DNA of 64,000 nt from Nitzschia sp. pyKryTriq1. Lineage: Eukaryota > Bacillariophyta > Bacillariophyceae > Bacillariales > Bacillariaceae. Shown piece after piece: positions 22,305 through 32,599 of the stretch (positions are counted from its first letter, which is position 1; every line of letters begins with the position of its first letter). The stretch is taken from the NCBI GenBank assembly GCA_956465555.1, contig OY101119.1, positions 868,001 to 932,000 on the forward strand, given 5' to 3'. Both the position numbers and the translations under genes were made by a program. The notes beneath the pieces were generated by a model. It had not been told where the DNA came from, did no database searches, and saw nothing but the letters and a program-made list of their open reading frames with translations.

Positions 22305-23741
22305 CTAGTAGGAGGAGCAATTGCCGCAACATGCGTCAAGACAGCCCCATTGAACTCCTTCCGAAAAGTACCGATCCACATCCGCTTGATTCCGAAAGGG
22401 CTTATGCCATGGATCTTTTTCGTGGTGAAACTTTCGTTTGGCAAATTCGTATAATGCATCGTCCAGAGCCGACATGAGGGGATCCCAATCTTCTTGAGCC
22501 ACTTTCAAATTTGCTTCTTCCTTGTCCTTTCGTCTCTTGCTTTTCTCTTCGATTAGGTATGGTGTCGTAACAGTCGAGTAGTTGTGCCAGTGATAGGCTT
22601 GCGCCAGTTGATTGTAACTCGCCTCCATGTCTTCCACAAACAAAAAGTGCGCAAACTTATCGGCTCGCTGTAACGTATACTGAAACAGCTCCCGTGTGAT
22701 TTGATACTTGGGATGGCTTCGACACTTGGCCCCGCAAAGAATACGAGTATTCCAGTTATCAGGTTGTCCCCGAATCCATTGTTGAAAGGTACCCAACGGA
22801 TCCACGCCTGGTGGGATAGGTCGTTCTTTGGTACGTATGTCGACAATGGTGTTGTTGCCAGAGATCCAGGAAGCATCCCCGAAGCCTCCCACCTGAATAC
22901 CTGGTCCCACGGGAGCTAGCCGTCGTAAATGACTCCAATGGGAATAGTATCGCTGTTTGGAATCCCTCAAGGTGACAATGTAATCATAATAGTCGGGTGC
23001 CATGCTATCGTACATTTCCCGTTCCGTCGACACAAGATCCCAGTAGGTGTGATTTGCATATGATAATTGAGCTTCCATTGTGTCTTTGCCTCCACAGCAG
23101 TACTGATCACGTTGGACATTGCAATTGCTTCCTTTATCCGTGTTGACCCGGTTACGGTAGGCCATGCCACAAAACATGGAGCCGGCACTTTTGTGAATAT
23201 GCACGTACATCAAAACACGAGGATATTTGCGTTTGTAGGGACCAATGGTCGGTCGATATGGTTTGCGTTTTCTTTTTAGTTTTTTTGTGTGGTGTGTGTT
23301 GTTGAAAGTCTTTGGCCGTGCAAGCCGTCCTGGCAGTGCCTTGGGTTTGAAACCGCTGATCGCCTTTATCGCTTCCGTCACCTCCGAGGGGTCGTCTTCG
23401 TCGTCCCTGTTTCGTTGATGATGATACTCGATTGGATGCTTATGAAAAGAAACCGGAGGTGAGTTGTTGTTGTTGTTGTTGTTGTTCGTATTGTAATGAG
23501 ATATCGACGAGGTTCCAGTTCTTGAAGTAGAAGTACTCTGAGAAAAAACACGTGGGGACGGATGATCATTGATGATCCTTCGGGGACGATCAATGGCGTC
23601 CTCCTGATGAAGATAATCCGAGAAGGACACCAACGGACCTGACATCTGGGCCGACTGAAAGAAAGTCCACACGGCACAAGAGCACATCCCCAGCAACAAG
23701 CCATAGCGCAGTCGCAAGGCGCGATAGCATTTCAAACCCAT
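22305..23741 (-). CDS. Golgi sulfotransferase-like type II membrane protein
   Basis: Single exon, 478 residues. A short N-terminal tail and hydrophobic anchor (about residues 13-30) are followed by a low-complexity stem with an Asn run (AAC/GTT microsatellite). The lumenal domain begins near residue 175. HIHKSAGSMF at 181-190 fits the 5'-phosphosulfate loop of PAPS-dependent sulfotransferases. VTLRDSKQRYYSHW with Arg259 and Ser267 fits the 3'-phosphate site (R-D-x-x-x-R-x-x-S). Many Cys residues suggest disulfides. The acceptor, probably a glycan, cannot be predicted. The stop overlaps the C-terminal CCGNCSSY segment, which is Cys-rich. Confidence 0.8.
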   Translation of the reverse strand: MGLKCYRALRLRYGLLLGMCSCAVWTFFQSAQMSGPLVSFSDYLHQEDAIDRPRRIINDHPSPRVFSQSTSTSRTGTSSISHYNTNNNNNNNNSPPVSFHKHPIEYHHQRNRDDEDDPSEVTEAIKAISGFKPKALPGRLARPKTFNNTHHTKKLKRKRKPYRPTIGPYKRKYPRVLMYVHIHKSAGSMFCGMAYRNRVNTDKGSNCNVQRDQYCCGGKDTMEAQLSYANHTYWDLVSTEREMYDSMAPDYYDYIVTLRDSKQRYYSHWSHLRRLAPVGPGIQVGGFGDASWISGNNTIVDIRTKERPIPPGVDPLGTFQQWIRGQPDNWNTRILCGAKCRSHPKYQITRELFQYTLQRADKFAHFLFVEDMEASYNQLAQAYHWHNYSTVTTPYLIEEKSKRRKDKEEANLKVAQEDWDPLMSALDDALYEFAKRKFHHEKDPWHKPFRNQADVDRYFSEGVQWGCLDACCGNCSSY

Positions 23742-24439
23742 TATTTACTTTATATTCGTCGCCATTGGAGACTGATACTACAGCAGTGGAATAGGACAAT
23801 AGTTCGTTTTTGTTGATTACCCAGGAGTATGAGTATTCATTCATTCGTAGTTTACTTGTAGTTGCTCTCTCTCTCTACGATGACAAGTATGAGTAGCTAT
23901 ACTTGTACCGATACTCTACTCTACCGGTAGAGAGAGTAGCTCTTCCGAGTAGAGTAGTAGTAGAGTAAAGGGCAGAGCTCTTTTTTGCTGGTGGTTGGCG
24001 GTCTACCGGTTCTGTAATAGCTACGGTACGGTAGGGCGACTACCGGTACGGTACTTGTACAGTAGTACTTGTAGTAGAGAAGCACTTCCTGGCGAACGAC
24101 AAAATAATTGTGCACTTCCCGGCGACCACAACGACTTCATAAACAAGTCCCCTTTTTCAAAACACAGGTTTTCGACGATAGATGATGATTCGATTCATTC
24201 CCCCCTTTGGTTTGGCATCCTTCTCTCGCCACGCGCGTATGTACGTACAGCGCGCCGCCGCCAACCAATAAGGGAAAAAGCTTGGAAAAAGGAGGATCTA
24301 TTTTTACTACATAGTGTATTAGACGCGACGACGACGACTCAATTATATCTTCGAAACACTTCTCATCCCAAACAACGAATTATTCAACCACTACATACTG
24401 ATCAAACAGCTGACTGTACGAACCTAACTGACTGCAAGC
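23742..24439. other. Divergent spacer with CT/AG repeats and palindrome cluster
   Basis: This 698-bp spacer separates the sulfotransferase and the basic protein, which are transcribed outwards. Positions 23900-24075 contain TACCGGTA, GGTAC and GTAC palindromes mixed with TCTCTCTCT and TAGTAG repeats, the same combination seen in other spacers here. No gene is supported. Confidence 0.5.
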
Positions 24440-25195
24440 ATGCCTAAACCAAAAAAGGGAAAGAGATCGTCGCCCAAGGATGATATCGAAATGAATGACT
24501 GGATTGCTTCTTTGGCAAAGCAATCGGCTTCCAATAACAATAACAATCACAACAATAACTCAACGCCGTCGGGAGGGCCTTCGAGCGCGGTGCCTTCCAA
24601 GGAAGAAAGAATACAAAAACGAAATGCCAAGAAGGCGAGACGACAGCTACGTCAAGAGGAGCGAAAACGACCAGGCGATGATGTAACTACTCCTGCTGCT
24701 GCTGCTGCTGCCGCCGCTACTGCAAAGATGCCGCCAAAACGGGTGTCCGATCAAGACACAACAAAACGCCGTCTCAAGCGTCTCGCCGAATTATTGCTGG
24801 AGGTACGAAAGGAGCACCGTGATGACCAGCGGCGACAGTTATACACCCCAGACGAGGAGGCCCATCGGATCAAGAGAAAGCGACCGCTGAATGAAATCAA
24901 TATTCAGCCTCAGCCATCCGATTACAGTGGAATTGGATTAGCACGGAAAAGTCTTTTCATCCCGTTTCAGGATCCGTCTCATATTCCGAAACTAGAGCAA
25001 GAATTTGCAGAGCATATCCCTGGATTTTTCGGAAAACAGCGTACCAAGGCTATGAAGAAACAGCTAGACGGCAATATGCTGTGGCGTAAGCTTGCAGACC
25101 AAAAGCAAAACGGAGGCGGTGGCATTCCCAAGAAATTTGCCCATTTATCGCCGGATGAACGAGTTCAAGCCATGATTGACGCGGGGATGGTATAA
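24440..25195 (+). CDS. Basic protein of unknown function, probably nuclear
   Basis: Single exon, 251 residues, strongly basic. It starts MPKPKKGKRSS, has an Asn/His run (AAC microsatellite, about residues 33-42) and an Ala run encoded by GCT/GCC repeats. It also has several Lys/Arg clusters (KKARRQLRQEERKR, KRKRP) that look like nuclear or nucleolar targeting. The C-terminal half is more ordered and likely conserved, with the blocks HIPGFFGKQRTKAMKKQL and LSPDERVQAMIDAGMV. I do not recognise a family. The start is the first ATG after a stop-rich leader. Confidence 0.7.
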   Translation: MPKPKKGKRSSPKDDIEMNDWIASLAKQSASNNNNNHNNNSTPSGGPSSAVPSKEERIQKRNAKKARRQLRQEERKRPGDDVTTPAAAAAAAATAKMPPKRVSDQDTTKRRLKRLAELLLEVRKEHRDDQRRQLYTPDEEAHRIKRKRPLNEINIQPQPSDYSGIGLARKSLFIPFQDPSHIPKLEQEFAEHIPGFFGKQRTKAMKKQLDGNMLWRKLADQKQNGGGGIPKKFAHLSPDERVQAMIDAGMV

Positions 25196-25330
25196 CAAAG
25201 TGCGTACATCTTTCCTCGATTCAACCCAGAGCTCCTCTTTATCCAGTGATTGGGTTTCACCTCCGCTTCCTTCCTAGAGGAGTAGTGAAAAGGTAGGGAT
25301 AGACAATTTCAGGAGAATATTACTTATTCC

Positions 25331-27093
25331 TTACTCTGCCTTCTGCACCGGGTCATCTTGAGACAGTCTTTGCAAAGCTCGGAGTGCCAAATTGACATGC
25401 AACTCTACCCCTCGTGGCAAGACGGACTCGTCCATGGCAAAATGGGGATTGTGCAAGCCTAAGTTGGTTTCTGGACTCTTGCCACTTCCTTGCCCCAACA
25501 AAAAGAAAGTGGACGGGATTGTCTCGGTAACAAACGAAAAATCTTCCGCGCCCATGGTCGGCTCAGCAACCGTGAGCGATCCAGACTCGGCGACGAGTCC
25601 ACCAACCTCCTTCGAGAATGATTCGTAAAGTTCCGGATCATTGACGGTAGGAGGGTAAAAGTCGGCAGAATACTGAATTGTAGAAGTGCATCCATGAACC
25701 GCCGCTTGGGATTCTACAATATGGTCGACCCTATCCCTCAGGGTCCACAGTGTTTCGGTACTTAGCGCCCGAATCGTCCCACGCAGCAATGCCGAGCCTG
25801 GAATGGTGTTGAAGGCTTGACCTGCCTCAAATTTTGTAACAGATACAACGCCACTATCAAGGGGAGACACCGTCCGACTCACAATGGTTTGGAGGCTCAT
25901 GACAATAGAAGAAGCAGCTACAATGGGATCGACCGTGAGGTGAGGATAGCCGGCATGGCCTCCCACCCCCGAAATTACAATCTCGAAGCGATCAGCGGCA
26001 GCCTTAACGGGACCAGGTCGAGATGCAATTGTACCCGAAGGAAGACTAAAAGAGAGGGCAGCAAATACAAAGAAGGTGTGTGAGACGGACTTGCTCCTCA
26101 AGACAAGATGCGCTTTCAGGTTGAACTTACTGTGGCCACATGTGTATGGCAAAGGCTTGTTGTGGTCTTGGATACTGTGTTAAGACCCCTTCTTCTCTCA
26201 TGCGCTTGCCGCCTGCACCTCCTTCTTCAGCTGGTTGGAACATAAGGCGAATCGTTCCATTGATGCTTCCTTCCATTTCCTTGAGGACGGACGCCGCACC
26301 AAGAAGCATTGTCGTGTGTCCATCATGGCCACAAGCATGCATTTTCCCTGCATGCCTGGATTTGAAGTCATCAATTCCTTTTGTGAGTTCGAGAATCGGT
26401 AACGCGTCCATGTCGGCACGCAATAATACACAGGGCTCGCCACCCGTCCCAATATCTGCGACGATTCCGTAGCCACCAGGTCCTGGAATTCTGTCGGGAT
26501 TGGTATTTTTTCCCCAACCAGTTGTGAACGGAATATCTAATTGACGGAGCACACTTTGCACATAGGCTGATGTTTTTTCCTCGTTGTACAGTAGCTCGGG
26601 ATATCGGTGCAGCTCTCGCCGAGTGGAAACCAAGAAATCTTGGAGCTTTAGAGCTCGCTCGTGGATATCTTCCTTGAGACCTTCCGAAGTCGCCTTCGTC
26701 GGCGAAGCGAAGAACGAATCAACCACAAGATTCCGATGGGATTCAACATGTGACTTCGCTATGTCAACGCTATCGTCCCTTTTTTTCGCAGTTGCGTCTG
26801 CTTCATCCAGTACTGGTACTAGGTCGTCATCATAAATCGACAAACTTCTCCTGGCTTGAGTACGAAATGGTAAACCCGGAATGGGATAACTGCATGGATT
26901 TATGGTGGTAATGATAAGCCCGACAAGGAGCAAAAGAGGGAGGAAATTAGGTGCATATGAGGAAACGCATATTACAGGCGTACGGCATACAGCGTCATTG
27001 GATTTACCTTGTTTGTGACAATAGCCACCGCTGTGATGACGGAGAAAACAACGATCTCCTGATGATTTCTAGTCGCCCTAGGAAAATACGCAT
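25331..27093 (-). CDS. M20D amidohydrolase, IAA-amino acid hydrolase/hippurate hydrolase-like (copy A)
   Basis: Zinc-type metallohydrolase that cleaves amide-linked amino acids (ILR1-like enzymes release auxin from conjugates in plants; bacterial relatives use N-acyl amino acids). Exons 27093-27008, 26889-26131 and 26045-25331 give 519 residues. Metal and catalytic motifs seen: MHACGHDGHTTMLLGAA, FQPAEEGGAGGKRM and MGAEDFS, plus the dimerisation-domain block GVGGHAGYPHLTVDP. The second splice restores the family's HxxPxLPSGTIASRPGP. The first exon and its start are less certain. The N-terminus of this copy has no clear signal peptide. It lies head-to-tail with a second copy at 27614-29492, with near-identical C-terminal exons. 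Confidence 0.86.
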
Positions 27094-27613
27094 CGTTGCA
27101 AACTTTCCGAATGAGGGTATGATCCACTAGAGATTAGAGAGATGAGACTCAGATTATCAGCAGATGAGCAAGATAAAGTTATTTCGTCTACAGTGTGGCT
27201 ACCGGTAGAGGGGTACAAGTAATGATGTTCCTGCATGTTGTCGTTTTTGTTGTCTGTCATCGGCAAACTGTCTGTGTACCAGGTACCGGTACAGTATTAC
27301 CGGTGTGTTTTGTGTTCTCAGCGATCGCCCGCGTGCATCCTCTATCGTACTCGTACGAGTATCCAGAACAGATTATCTTCTCATCCTCGCGCGTTCTCCC
27401 ATTTTGCTGTTTCCAATATAGGCGGATGTGCTAAAATGTATATGCCCACCGAACGAGGCCGCCCGCCCGCAGTGGACCTCGCTCACCCCGAGATATGATA
27501 CTGTACTGTACCGGTATCATGGGGTTGTCCCTTATCTTGCTCATTCATAACTATGCTAGCTCTTCTATTTGTTTTTTCAACCAAGGTTATGCTCTAGTAT
27601 CCTTAACATACAG
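27094..27613. other. Spacer between the tandem amidohydrolases, with palindrome cluster
   Basis: Upstream region of copy A and 3' flank of copy B. TACCGGTA-type palindromes occur at about 27199-27207, 27280-27306 and 27500-27520. Plus-strand frames at 27195-27498 are low-complexity and not supported. Confidence 0.5.
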
Positions 27614-29492
27614 TCATAACATCCGGTCATCTTGAGATAGTCTTTGCAAAGCTCGGAGGGCCAAATTGACATGCAACTCTACCCCTCGTGGCAAGACAGC
27701 CTCATCAATGGCAAAATGGGGATTGTGCAAGCCTAAGTTGGTTTCTGGACTCTGCCCACTACCCGTCCCCAACAAAAAGAAAGTCGACGGGATTGTCTCG
27801 GCAACGAAAGAAAAGTCTTCGGCGCCCATGGTCGGTTCAACACCCACGACCGATCCGGACTCAGAGACAAGTTCACCAACCTCCTTCGAGAATGATTCGT
27901 AAAGTTCCGGATCGTTGATAAGAGGCGGGTAAAAGTCGGCAGAATACTGAATTGTAACATTGCATCCGTGAACCGCCGCTTGGGATCGTACAATATGGTC
28001 GACCCTATCCCTCAGGGTGACGAGCGTTTCGGGACTTAGCGCCCGAATCGTCCCACGCAGCAATGCCGAGCCTGGAATGGTGTTGAAGGCTTGACCTGCC
28101 TCAAATTTTGTAACAGATACAACGCCACTATCAAGGGGAGACACCGTCCGACTCACAATGGTTTGGAGGCTCATGACAATAGAAGAAGCAGTTACAATGG
28201 GATCGACCGTGAGGTGAGGATAGCCGGCATGGCCTCCCACCCCCGAAATTACAATCTCGAAGCGATCAGCGGCAGCCTTAACGGGACCAGGTCGAGAGGC
28301 AATTGTACCCGAAGGAAGACTAAAAGGGAGGGCAGCAATACAAAGAAGGTGTGTGAGACGGACTTGCTCCACAAAACATTCATGGCCAACTGGTGATGAA
28401 AGATGAGTTTGAACTTACTGTGGCCACACGTGCATGGCAAAAGCTTGTTGTGGTCTCGGATATTGTGTCAAGACCCCTTCTTCTCTCATGCGCTTGCCGC
28501 CTGCACCTCCTTCTTCAGCTGGTTGGAACATGAGGCGAATAGTTCCATTGATGCTTGCCTCCATATCCTTGAGCAGGGCCGCCGCGCCGAGAAGCATTGT
28601 CGAATGGCCATCGTGGCCACACGCATGCATTTTCCCTTCATGCCTGGATTTGAAGTCATCAATTCCGTTTGTGAGTTCGAGAATCGGTAACGCGTCCATG
28701 TCGGCACGCAATAATACACAGGGCTCGCCACCCGTCCCAATATCTGCGACGATTCCGTAGCCACCAGGTCCTGGAATTTTGTCGTTGGTATTTTTTCCCC
28801 AACCAGTTGTGAATGGAATATCTAATTGCCGGAGTACGCTCTGCACATGGGCCGATGTTTTTTCTTCGTTGTACATAAGCTCGGGATATCGGTGCAACTC
28901 TCGCCGAGTGGAAACCAAGAAATCTTGGATCTGTTGCGCCCGCTCGTGGATATCTTCTTTGAGATCTCGCGAAGTGGACTCCGACGGAGCAGCGAAGAAC
29001 GAATCGACCACACGGTTCCGGTGGAAAATAGGAAAAGGGTTGGATGTGTTGAAGTCAGCGACTTCGTCGTCTTGAATCACCGCACCTGCGATTGCGCCGT
29101 GCAGTTCAAGTTCGAGCAAGGGGTCCTCACCGTAGGTTGGCACACCACTCTTTCCCCTTGTCCCACCAAAATGCAATTCTGAAATTGGAGAACTGAAGAA
29201 ACATTGGGAGTGAGGCCAGATGAGGTGAGTGAAGTGAAGTGAAGTGCTGATAAGGATGACTCGACGAAAGCCTCGTCGGGCATTACGCGTATGTTTCGGC
29301 ATGTGTTTCCTACCTTGTTGGTTGAGACAAGATCCATTGCTGTAATGGCGGAGAATATAGCGATCCCTTGATTGTTTCTAGTTGCCCGAAAATCCCTCGG
29401 CCGACCACCGTGAATAGTATTAGAGTCAACAATTGCCATGGCTTCTGGTTTGCTAGTTCTAGTCCTATCGGTATTTGTAGAGGATTACGCAT
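27614..29492 (-). CDS. M20D amidohydrolase, IAA-amino acid hydrolase/hippurate hydrolase-like (copy B)
   Basis: Tandem duplicate of the preceding gene. Exons 29492-29314, 29192-28419 and 28319-27614 give 552 residues. All metal and catalytic motifs of copy A are present (HACGHDGHSTMLLGAA, FQPAEEGGAGG, MGAEDFS), so both copies should be active. This copy begins with a longer exon encoding a hydrophobic segment (LLTLILFTVVG) that may be a signal peptide or anchor, so its location may differ from copy A. Its first exon can be read in two overlapping frames; the one used here is the only one that splices in phase (phase 2) in both copies. The region between the signal and the catalytic domain is unlike copy A, while exon 3 is almost identical to it. 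Confidence 0.85.
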
Positions 29493-30552
29493 GGTGTCAA
29501 TGGGTTGTGGTTTTTATGACATTCAAAATTGTGGCCTTTCTCTTTCGACTTCGGAAAGAAGCCGACGAAGAAAAGGACGATTGATTGATTCGTTCACAGG
29601 CCTGTTTCGAATGGCCACGGAGTCTCTCCGAGTCGGTCGGGGGGGTTCCATGTTCCGGCTCCAAATTCCCGGCAGTATGCAGTTGCATCATGTACATCGC
29701 TCATTTCTTTTTCGTCGGGGTGGTTCTCCAAATATATTATCTAATGGTTCTCCCGGTTCTCCACGAAAGTCGACTTAGTCGACTTGGTCACATTTTTGCT
29801 GGACAGAAACGAATACTCCACGATCGACCGTGCGAACGTTTCAACCATCGCGACGCTCGCGTTTTACACTTCTCCCGTAAACAAAGATAAGTCTTGCAGT
29901 GGTCTTGCGAAGACGCCCACGTCATAAAGAATAAATCTTGCTAACAAATGCTACGACTGACCCTCTCTACATGGTACGAGTACTGTACGAAGAGTGATAG
30001 TACTAGTAGTATTAGCAGCAGCAACATCAAGAGGAGTAAAAACAATAGAGACTTCGTACTCTGAAGTCGAGAGGTGCTGGCTGGCTAGCCTGGCTGGGAC
30101 TTGTGACCGAGCGTCACGCTACTGAGAAGGATCTCGTAATAACTCGTATTATTTTGGTAAAAACTTTCTCTCTACAAGTACTATCTGTAGCGAATACAAA
30201 AGGAGGGGGCGCTGCACCATGATAACGTGTCGTGAGCGCGGGATGACCTCTCGCCCGGCGCGCTCTTGACCGTCCGTTGGCTCCCGTTCCATCGTGACGA
30301 ATCGTGATCTCAAAAAGATTTGGTTGTATAGGTTGTATGTGCATTGATTGCCGCCCGCCTCGCTTGTCGACGACGACTGACTGACGACTCACTCCTCATT
30401 ATTGTATTTCCTAGTCGACCGATCCGACTCGATTCGACTCGACTTTGCGCAATGCAGCGTACCGGTACAATACACAGTACCGGTAACTATCGTACAGGTT
30501 CAAAATAATTGTGGTCCAACAAGACTTTCGATCTACTAGATAGTTAGGTGTT
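29493..30552. other. Intergenic stretch upstream of copy B
   Basis: This 1060-bp stretch has no supported gene. It starts with the promoter region of amidohydrolase B. Around 29970-30020 there is a GTAC/TAGTAG-rich patch, and 30455-30500 a TACCGGTA palindrome pair close to the 3' end of the CAP gene. Plus-strand frames at 29368-29890 begin inside the amidohydrolase exon or at non-ATG codons and look like nothing known. Confidence 0.45.
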
Positions 30553-31326
30553 TCAATCACGGAAGATCTGGCAAAGGTACAAAGTACCATCTGAGCCTTT
30601 AGCGGTTCCAACACCCATGCACGTAAAACGACGGTCGAGAAGATTGTTGCTGTCGGCGAGGCTGTTTTTCATCATTTTTTTGTGAATGGCCCGAAGATCA
30701 GCACCTTTCGCGACATTTTCTCCAACGCGGATAATCGCTTGCGCACCAAGTTCTTCGAGCAGTTCGTCGTGATTTGAATGAAATAGTTGGCTCTCCTCGG
30801 CCATTATCTTGGCTTGTGCGCGGGCCATCTCATCCAACGCACGAATGCGCTTCAGTGGGGCAATAGCTCTCTTCGTTCGTTCACTATTGATCATGACGTG
30901 GTTGCTGACAATATATCCATTGTTCTTTGGTAGCTTTCGTGACTTGATCATAATTCGCCCCACCATTTCTTCTTCGCTGAGCACAATGTTGTTAGGGTTG
31001 ATGCGGCGCTGACTAAAATTCTTGGCAATGCGTGGTGCGCCCTTGTGATGATCAGAAGCTCCACTAGAGTTCCAGCTGCCGGATGAGGTCTCTGTGTCCA
31101 ATGAATGTAAGCTTACGTTAATAACGTGCTTGGATTCGCTTGATTCACCGGTTTCGAAGTAGACGCCACCAATGGTCACAAAGTCGATCATTGGTGTTGA
31201 CAACTCGTTCTTTCTGGACTTGCGATCCTTTCGAAATACGGAATCAATGATTCGGCGAAGAGAGCAGGGTTTCTCGGGGATTTCAGGAATCTTGAGTGAT
31301 TTCGCAGATTTTTGTTTCAGCATCAT
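30553..31326 (-). CDS. CAP/SCP-domain protein (YkwD-like), no signal peptide
   Basis: Single exon, 257 residues from the ATG at 31326; upstream in-frame codons exist but without an ATG, so a missed 5' exon is possible. The first ~140 residues are Lys/Ser-rich and without motifs. The C-terminal ~100 residues form a CAP (SCP/PR-1) domain of the bacterial YkwD type. It has LDEMARAQAKIMAEE with SQLFHSN, then VGENVAKG, a helix with IHKKMMKNS, and the closing strand MGVGTAKGSDGTLYLCQIF. CAP proteins are mostly secreted, but no signal peptide is visible here, suggesting a cytosolic protein or an incomplete N-terminus. The biochemical role of such domains is unsettled. Confidence 0.75.
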   Translation of the reverse strand: MMLKQKSAKSLKIPEIPEKPCSLRRIIDSVFRKDRKSRKNELSTPMIDFVTIGGVYFETGESSESKHVINVSLHSLDTETSSGSWNSSGASDHHKGAPRIAKNFSQRRINPNNIVLSEEEMVGRIMIKSRKLPKNNGYIVSNHVMINSERTKRAIAPLKRIRALDEMARAQAKIMAEESQLFHSNHDELLEELGAQAIIRVGENVAKGADLRAIHKKMMKNSLADSNNLLDRRFTCMGVGTAKGSDGTLYLCQIFRD

Positions 31327-32599
31327 GGTCTTAAGTTGTTTTGAGAAGTTGATTGTCGGTCTACCTTTTTTGGAAGTTTGTGAGATGTTGGAAGTGTGTG
31401 AGATGTGAGCCAAAAACCCGGCGAGTTGTTCTTATTTTTGTCAATTGTAAGTGCATGCACCGATCGAGCGACCACGAACCAATTTGGAACAGGAAGGAGA
31501 TGTGCGCGAAGTTCTTCGAACACATACACGCCAATCCGGCTTTGCTTCGCCGGCGGCGATAATGCATTAAAATATAATATATATGCCACATTCTACTAAG
31601 TAAAACTACCGACCCGTAGTAATCGTCCAGCTAGCTCAATAATAACAAGGCTCATTTTACAGGCTTTTATCGTTTTGTTTTTGGAACGGTACAAGTGTAG
31701 CCCTACCGGTACCGGTACGCACCAACTGTACTCTACTACTATCGTTCTTGCGGAAGAGAGATTAACTGCTCTCGACCGTCAAGGTAGTAACTAAATTATA
31801 CAGTAACTAAATTAGACAGTGCACTTTTTTGCTGCTTTACGATATAGTAGTAGTGCTAGAGTAGTCTCTAGAGTAGAGAGGGGGGGCTCTCTAGTCTTCG
31901 TACAAGTACGGCACGATCGATAGCAAACCAAGTAGTAGGCGACAGTCGTAGGCGACGATTATTACACGTGCTGTGCAAGGAGCACTAATGAATTCGCAGC
32001 TTCTTCTTCCCTTTTCTATCTATTCCTCTCATAGACTCCTCTACTAGTATTACCGGTACTGTACCGGTAGCCTCAAGCAACTACCGGTAATACTTCAAGG
32101 TAGTACAGTAGTCCATTCGTTCTTGCAAGAAGCTCCACTCTCCTGTTCTGATCATCATGGAAGCAACAATATCGCATGTATGTCTGGGTTACTCTACTTA
32201 TGTAGAGTGTTGTCGTCTTCATCATACTGTGATGACGATGCTGATGATGATGATTCTTCTGGTCTCAAAGAGACGGGAGAGTGATCCCTGTTCGCAACAG
32301 CATGCATGCATTCCGCATGCTGCATCAGCTGACTGGTACGACTGCCGTCCGAGCTGAAAGCTCGCGAAGGCTCCCCGCTCCTCGCTCAATACGAGTAGTA
32401 CGAGTAAAGCCAATGGCTGCGAGGCAGCATAGACGCATAGACATACCGGATGCGGCAAGAACCAATTTATTCTTCGCATATTCGTATCTCTCATCAATGT
32501 TACTATTATTTGCAAATGCTCCCGTTTTCTCAGTCGATCATATTAAAAGAGGACCATCTCTCGTACATTGACTATCGAACGGTTTATGCTTCATCTGCG
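31327..32599. other. Large divergent spacer with two palindrome clusters
   Basis: This 1273-bp spacer lies between the CAP gene and the GT25-like gene, transcribed outwards. Positions 31688-31730 and 32048-32115 hold ACCGGTACCGGTAC and repeated TACCGGTA, with TCTCTAGAGTAGAGAG-type CT/AG repeats between them at 31850-31890. No gene is supported. Confidence 0.5.

Noticed and set aside
29368-29890. Two plus-strand frames near amidohydrolase B
   Set aside because: The first overlaps exon 1 of the amidohydrolase in antisense; the second starts at a non-ATG codon and has no motif.
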